NCBI GenBank assembly: GCA_003118195.1
Contig: BEXV01001174.1
Location: 67,414 to 77,598 of the forward strand
Direction: 5' to 3'
Length of the DNA: 10,185 nucleotides
Origin: Hemicentrotus pulcherrimus
Lineage: Eukaryota > Echinodermata > Echinoidea > Camarodonta > Strongylocentrotidae
The position numbers and the translations under genes are program-made. The notes under the pieces were generated by a model. The model was not told where the DNA came from. It saw nothing but the letters and a program-made list of their open reading frames with translations, and ran no database searches. Below, one piece after another: positions 8,866 to 10,185 of this stretch. Numbering within the stretch: position 1 is the stretch's first letter; the number at the start of each line of letters is the position of its first letter.

Positions 8866-8991
8866 TTTATATTTAACTTTGAGCAGGGCAATGAGTTCAA
8901 GTTCAAGTTGGAGTACTATCCAGTGACACTGAAAGATGCAGTGGCCCGTGTGCTGTATTAGATGAACATGAAGAAATGATTATGGATACAG
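8866..8991 (+). CDS. Candidate exon with a frame break, protein unknown
   Basis: A pyrimidine-rich acceptor, CCTTTCCCAATTCAG, ends at 8865. From 8866 the frame reads 31 codons to TAG at 8959. Its codon use is unlike the surroundings (GAG, AAG, TTC, GTG, CTG, GCC), and the peptide includes KLEYYPVTLKDAVARVL. A strong donor, ACAG|GTTAGC, follows at 8991/8992. Between about 8953 and 8991 a different frame is open and also looks protein-like (VLDEHEEMIMDT), so one indel near 8950 would connect both parts across a 126-bp exon. Alternatives are a terminal exon stopping at 8961 (an AATAAA lies at 9168), a pseudo-exon, or chance. I do not recognise the protein family. No partner exons were identified in the window. 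Confidence 0.35.
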
Positions 8992-9003
8992 GTTAGCAAC
9001 CTG
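8989..9003. repeat. Small perfect inverted repeat CAGGTT-AGC-AACCTG
   Basis: Six-base arms flank a three-base loop and lie directly over the putative donor site of the candidate exon. If the region is transcribed, the hairpin would include the splice donor GT (8992-8993). It could equally be chance. Confidence 0.6.
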
Positions 9004-9008
9004 TACTG

Positions 9009-9025
9009 CTCTCTCTCTCTCTCTC
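9009..9025 (+). repeat. (CT)n microsatellite
   Basis: About eight CT units lie just downstream of the candidate exon. This is a pyrimidine tract on the plus strand, opposite in strand sense to the GA tracts at 3632 and 3987. Confidence 0.95.
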
Positions 9026-10063
9026 CCTAATACACTTTTTGAACTACCATCACCAGCGTTCCATAGCAAACACATGCAACGGATCTAATATGACATGCAT
9101 GAATGAGGTCTATTGGGTAGATGTACAGTATGCGTACATATCCCATGAGATGCATTGGGGCACATGTAATAAAAGTCATGTTGATTGTAAACTGTACATG
9201 TAGGTGTGCATGTACCTTACATTGTAACATTAGTTTGATGACTTGAGGAAGAAAAACAAACTTCAAGGTAAAGCTATTACCATTTCTTCAATATTTCATT
9301 CCAGCATGCAACATTATGAATGAACATGTACATGGAATAGTATGAGCAATCGCTAATGCTACAATAGCTATGCCTATCTCAATAAATGTCATGCTTGGAA
9401 TTCCAGCCCCTCCCACTTACATGTACATGTACCATTCATAAACCACTACCAGTATTCTAAATACAGTGCAACTCGACCACGCACACATGATGTACATATG
9501 TATGTACTGTGTGTAATTTGTTCAGCATCTATTATTGCAAGGCTCACCACAACAGGGCCAAGTTGATTACATGTTACATGATCACTCGTTGAGTCATGTG
9601 TGAGTCCCATACAGACACATTCATTTCAATGTGGCATTGATTATAATACTGGTACTTGTTATGAGCAACCCCAACGTGTAGTGGTGTTGTGTAAGAGCTA
9701 TAATCAAAATGTATCGATTCGTTTCATGGGCTAATCATTCACAGAAATGTATCATATTTTTGGTTCTATGTATTGTGCACTGTGTACACATGTAATGAAG
9801 CAAGGGCATCAATTAAAAAACTGTCATCGGTACAAATTTGCTGACATACCATTGAAATAATTATCCTGTTACAAAGTACAGCTGCTACATGTACATTGCA
9901 GAGGGAACTGCATAATTTGGCCTACATGTACTGTACAGTAGTAGCAATAAATATACACCTTAGCAAATGTACTTCTACTCCTTTGTACCACAGAAAAGCC
10001 TCACACAAAATGAAAAACTTAACATTTAATTTGTGTTGAAAAAGAATGAATTGTAAATATATT
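9026..10063. other. Unassigned stretch rich in ACATGTA words
   Basis: No gene is recognised. Minus-strand frames of 79 and 80 codons (9027-9266 and 9922-10164) have no recognisable domain, and the second runs into the palindrome-rich element. ACATGTA words occur near 9163, 9197, 9322, 9421, 9427, 9787, 9886 and 9923. An AATAAA at 9168 could be a polyadenylation signal only if the candidate exon upstream is terminal. Confidence 0.55.
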
Positions 10064-10185
10064 GGGCCGTATGCATAAACATAAGCAATTGCTTGCAAGC
10101 AAATGCTTTTGCTAGCAAGCACAAGCAATTGCTTGATGTCCGCAAGCAATTGCTTAAAGATCAAGCAATTTCTTAAAAACGTATG
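10064..10185. mobile_element. MITE-like element with palindrome array, cut by window end
   Basis: The element appears to start at GGGCCGTATGCATAAAC (10064-10080). I know this kind of end (GGGCCGTATTCATAAA) as a typical MITE terminus in marine invertebrates. Directly inside it come five copies of an AAGCAATTGCTT-type 12-mer. They lie at 10083 (perfect), 10097 (AAGCAAATGCTT), 10123 (perfect), 10144 (perfect) and 10163 (AAGCAATTTCTT). GCTTGCAAGC (10091) and TTGCTAGCAA (10109) are further palindromes between them. There is no ORF. The right end and any target-site duplication lie outside the window. Confidence 0.55.

Noticed and set aside
10083..10174. CRISPR array
   Set aside because: Repeats are 12-bp palindromes with irregular starts (14, 26, 21 and 19 bp apart) inside eukaryotic-looking DNA, with no cas genes.

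Overview
The window looks like non-coding nuclear DNA from a marine invertebrate. It is AT-rich. It has no long open frames on either strand, many simple repeats, short inverted-repeat transposon remnants, and a striking excess of the palindrome-like word ACATGTA. Words such as TAGGCCTA and TACCGGTA, the MITE-style termini, and what looks like a merged-haplotype error fit a highly heterozygous echinoderm. A sea urchin is my best guess from general familiarity (about 50% sure); a mollusc or cephalochordate is possible. Nothing prokaryotic, viral or toxin-like was seen.

Layout. Bases 1-27 are a C19/A8 homopolymer that may mark a contig edge. Bases 28-2183 are unassigned. An (AAT)9 microsatellite adjoins a SINE/MITE-like dispersed element at 2184-2325. 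Bases 2326-3631 are unassigned. Two GA-rich tracts (3632-3652 and 3987-4020) bracket about 330 bp that include a TG repeat. Bases 4021-6543 are unassigned except for a possible transposon terminus at 5734 and a 16-bp tandem duplication at 6217.

The best-supported structure is at 6544-7738. A 519-bp block (6544-7062) is repeated as a 515-bp block (7224-7738) with three substitutions and one 4-bp indel. A 160-bp unrelated tail and a single N at 7223 separate the blocks. This is most simply two overlapping alleles or contigs placed end to end, not a true duplication. Each block carries a 135-bp fold-back element with 55-56-bp arms. The intervening tail holds a degenerate GGGGGCT array that may be an insertion present in one haplotype only.

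After the duplication, 7739-10063 is mostly unassigned. It contains a 40-codon small ORF (7767-7889) and one convincingly exon-like stretch (8866-8991) whose frame breaks near 8950. The window ends inside another apparent transposon (10064-10185), which opens with a MITE-style terminus and carries five copies of an AAGCAATTGCTT-type palindrome.

No set of genes acting together can be described. The window is probably intronic or intergenic, and the exon-like stretch is the only hint of a host gene.
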